Positions 5,312 through 5,608 of a DNA stretch of 5,608 bases are shown here, piece by piece. The first letter of the stretch is position 1, and each line of letters opens with the position of its first letter. The translations under genes were made by a program, and so were the position numbers. Where the stretch lies: contig CAZWLQ010000036.1 in assembly GCA_964634615.1 (NCBI GenBank), positions 1 to 5,608 of the forward strand, in the 5' to 3' direction. The DNA is from EsbW-18 sp964634615. Its GTDB lineage: Bacteria > Patescibacteriota > Minisyncoccia > Phycocordibacterales > EsbW-18. The notes beneath the pieces are model-generated. The model ran no database searches and was not told where the DNA came from. It saw only the letters and a program-made list of their open reading frames with translations.

Positions 5312-5342
5312 CTAAAACTCCCAACATATTCTGTTGGGAGTT
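5311..5342 (-). terminator. rho-independent terminator of pnp
   Basis: 5316-5326 pairs with 5332-5342 (11 bp, 5-nt loop), followed on the minus strand by TTTTAG. It lies 7 nt beyond the pnp stop. It separates pnp from the membrane-protein gene, which has its own -10 box just downstream. Confidence 0.85.
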
Positions 5343-5349
5343 CAGCGTT

Positions 5350-5608
5350 CTAGTGTCTCGGGCCGTCATGGCGAGGTCCTCGGTGGAAGCCACCACGATC
5401 AGGACCTTCTCTGCGCGGCGGATACGTCCCCGGCGCTGGTTCAGGTGCGGCGACCAGTCCCTTTCTTGTTGCAAACTCTGGGTCAGCAAGTTTGATTGAA
5501 AGGTTGATGCGGTGCATCTCGTCAATTTCTTTGATGACAACCTTCACCTTCTCCCCTTCTGCGAGCGCGGTTCGAACGTCATTAATACGAAACGGTGCGA
5601 TTTCTGAC
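5350..5608 (-). CDS. pnp: polyribonucleotide nucleotidyltransferase (PNPase), C-terminal end, partial
   Basis: Only the last 85 residues are in the window; the gene runs off the right edge, so there is no start here. The frame opens with SEIAPFRINDVRTALAEGEK and continues to KVVIKEIDEMHRINLSIKLAD. This is the second half of the S1 RNA-binding domain at the PNPase C terminus, including the (V/L)HISEIAPFRI-type motif typical of PNPase and the closing IDE-x-x-R-I-x-LSIK strand. PNPase is a trimeric 3'-to-5' phosphorolytic exoribonuclease acting in mRNA decay. After the S1 domain is a short tail rich in Pro, Arg, Gly and His (PRREGPDRGGFHRGPRHDG), probably disordered and RNA-contacting. A different S1 protein is possible, but the APFRI motif favours PNPase. 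A terminator follows the TAG at once. Confidence 0.85.
   Translation of the reverse strand, partial: SEIAPFRINDVRTALAEGEKVKVVIKEIDEMHRINLSIKLADPEFATRKGLVAAPEPAPGTYPPRREGPDRGGFHRGPRHDGPRH

Overview
The window looks like part of a Patescibacteria (CPR) genome, probably of the Parcubacteria/Kaiserbacteria kind. The grounds are indirect: a TrmB-family regulator with its C-terminal sensor domain, a large single-pass membrane protein with a Pro-rich cytoplasmic arm, a long orphan protein ending in a GNAT-like domain, and a PNPase tail that stops soon after the S1 domain. No rRNA or tRNA is present to fix the taxonomy. Protein-coding DNA on the right is of mixed composition, whereas the first ~250 bases are strikingly GC-rich and palindromic.

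Layout. Positions 1-845 hold no convincing long gene. A near-consensus minus-strand promoter (TTGACA, 16 nt, extended TGCTATACT; 818-845) drives transcription leftward through about 800 bases that are full of helices: a closed multi-helix domain (676-783), a compact three-way junction with a possible pseudoknot (583-668), a bipartite hairpin (461-523), several short hairpins, a 24-bp imperfect hairpin (249-316), and a row of perfect GC-rich hairpins (32-161). The last group lies inside a 62-codon Arg-rich reading frame (8-196) that has a good Shine-Dalgarno. I read this as a long structured non-coding RNA, or a very long structured leader. I could not match it to any RNA family I know, and its 3' end lies beyond the left edge. 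It is the most interesting part of the window.

Positions 846-978 are an AT-rich divergent control region with helically phased TGACA motifs. It leads into a plus-strand TrmB-family regulator (979-1740). The regulator converges on, and overlaps by two bases, the stop codon of a minus-strand operon-like block: the GNAT-containing protein (1737-3761), preceded by the Pro-rich membrane protein (3797-5275). The membrane protein has a TATACT box placed so that its mRNA would be leaderless. To its right are a strong rho-independent terminator (5311-5342) and the 3' end of pnp (5350-5608, cut by the window edge). Thus pnp, the membrane protein and the GNAT protein all run leftward, with pnp insulated by its terminator. 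The regulator is transcribed toward them, and the structured RNA is transcribed away from the regulator. Whether the regulator controls the RNA promoter across the shared control region is a testable inference, not something the sequence proves.
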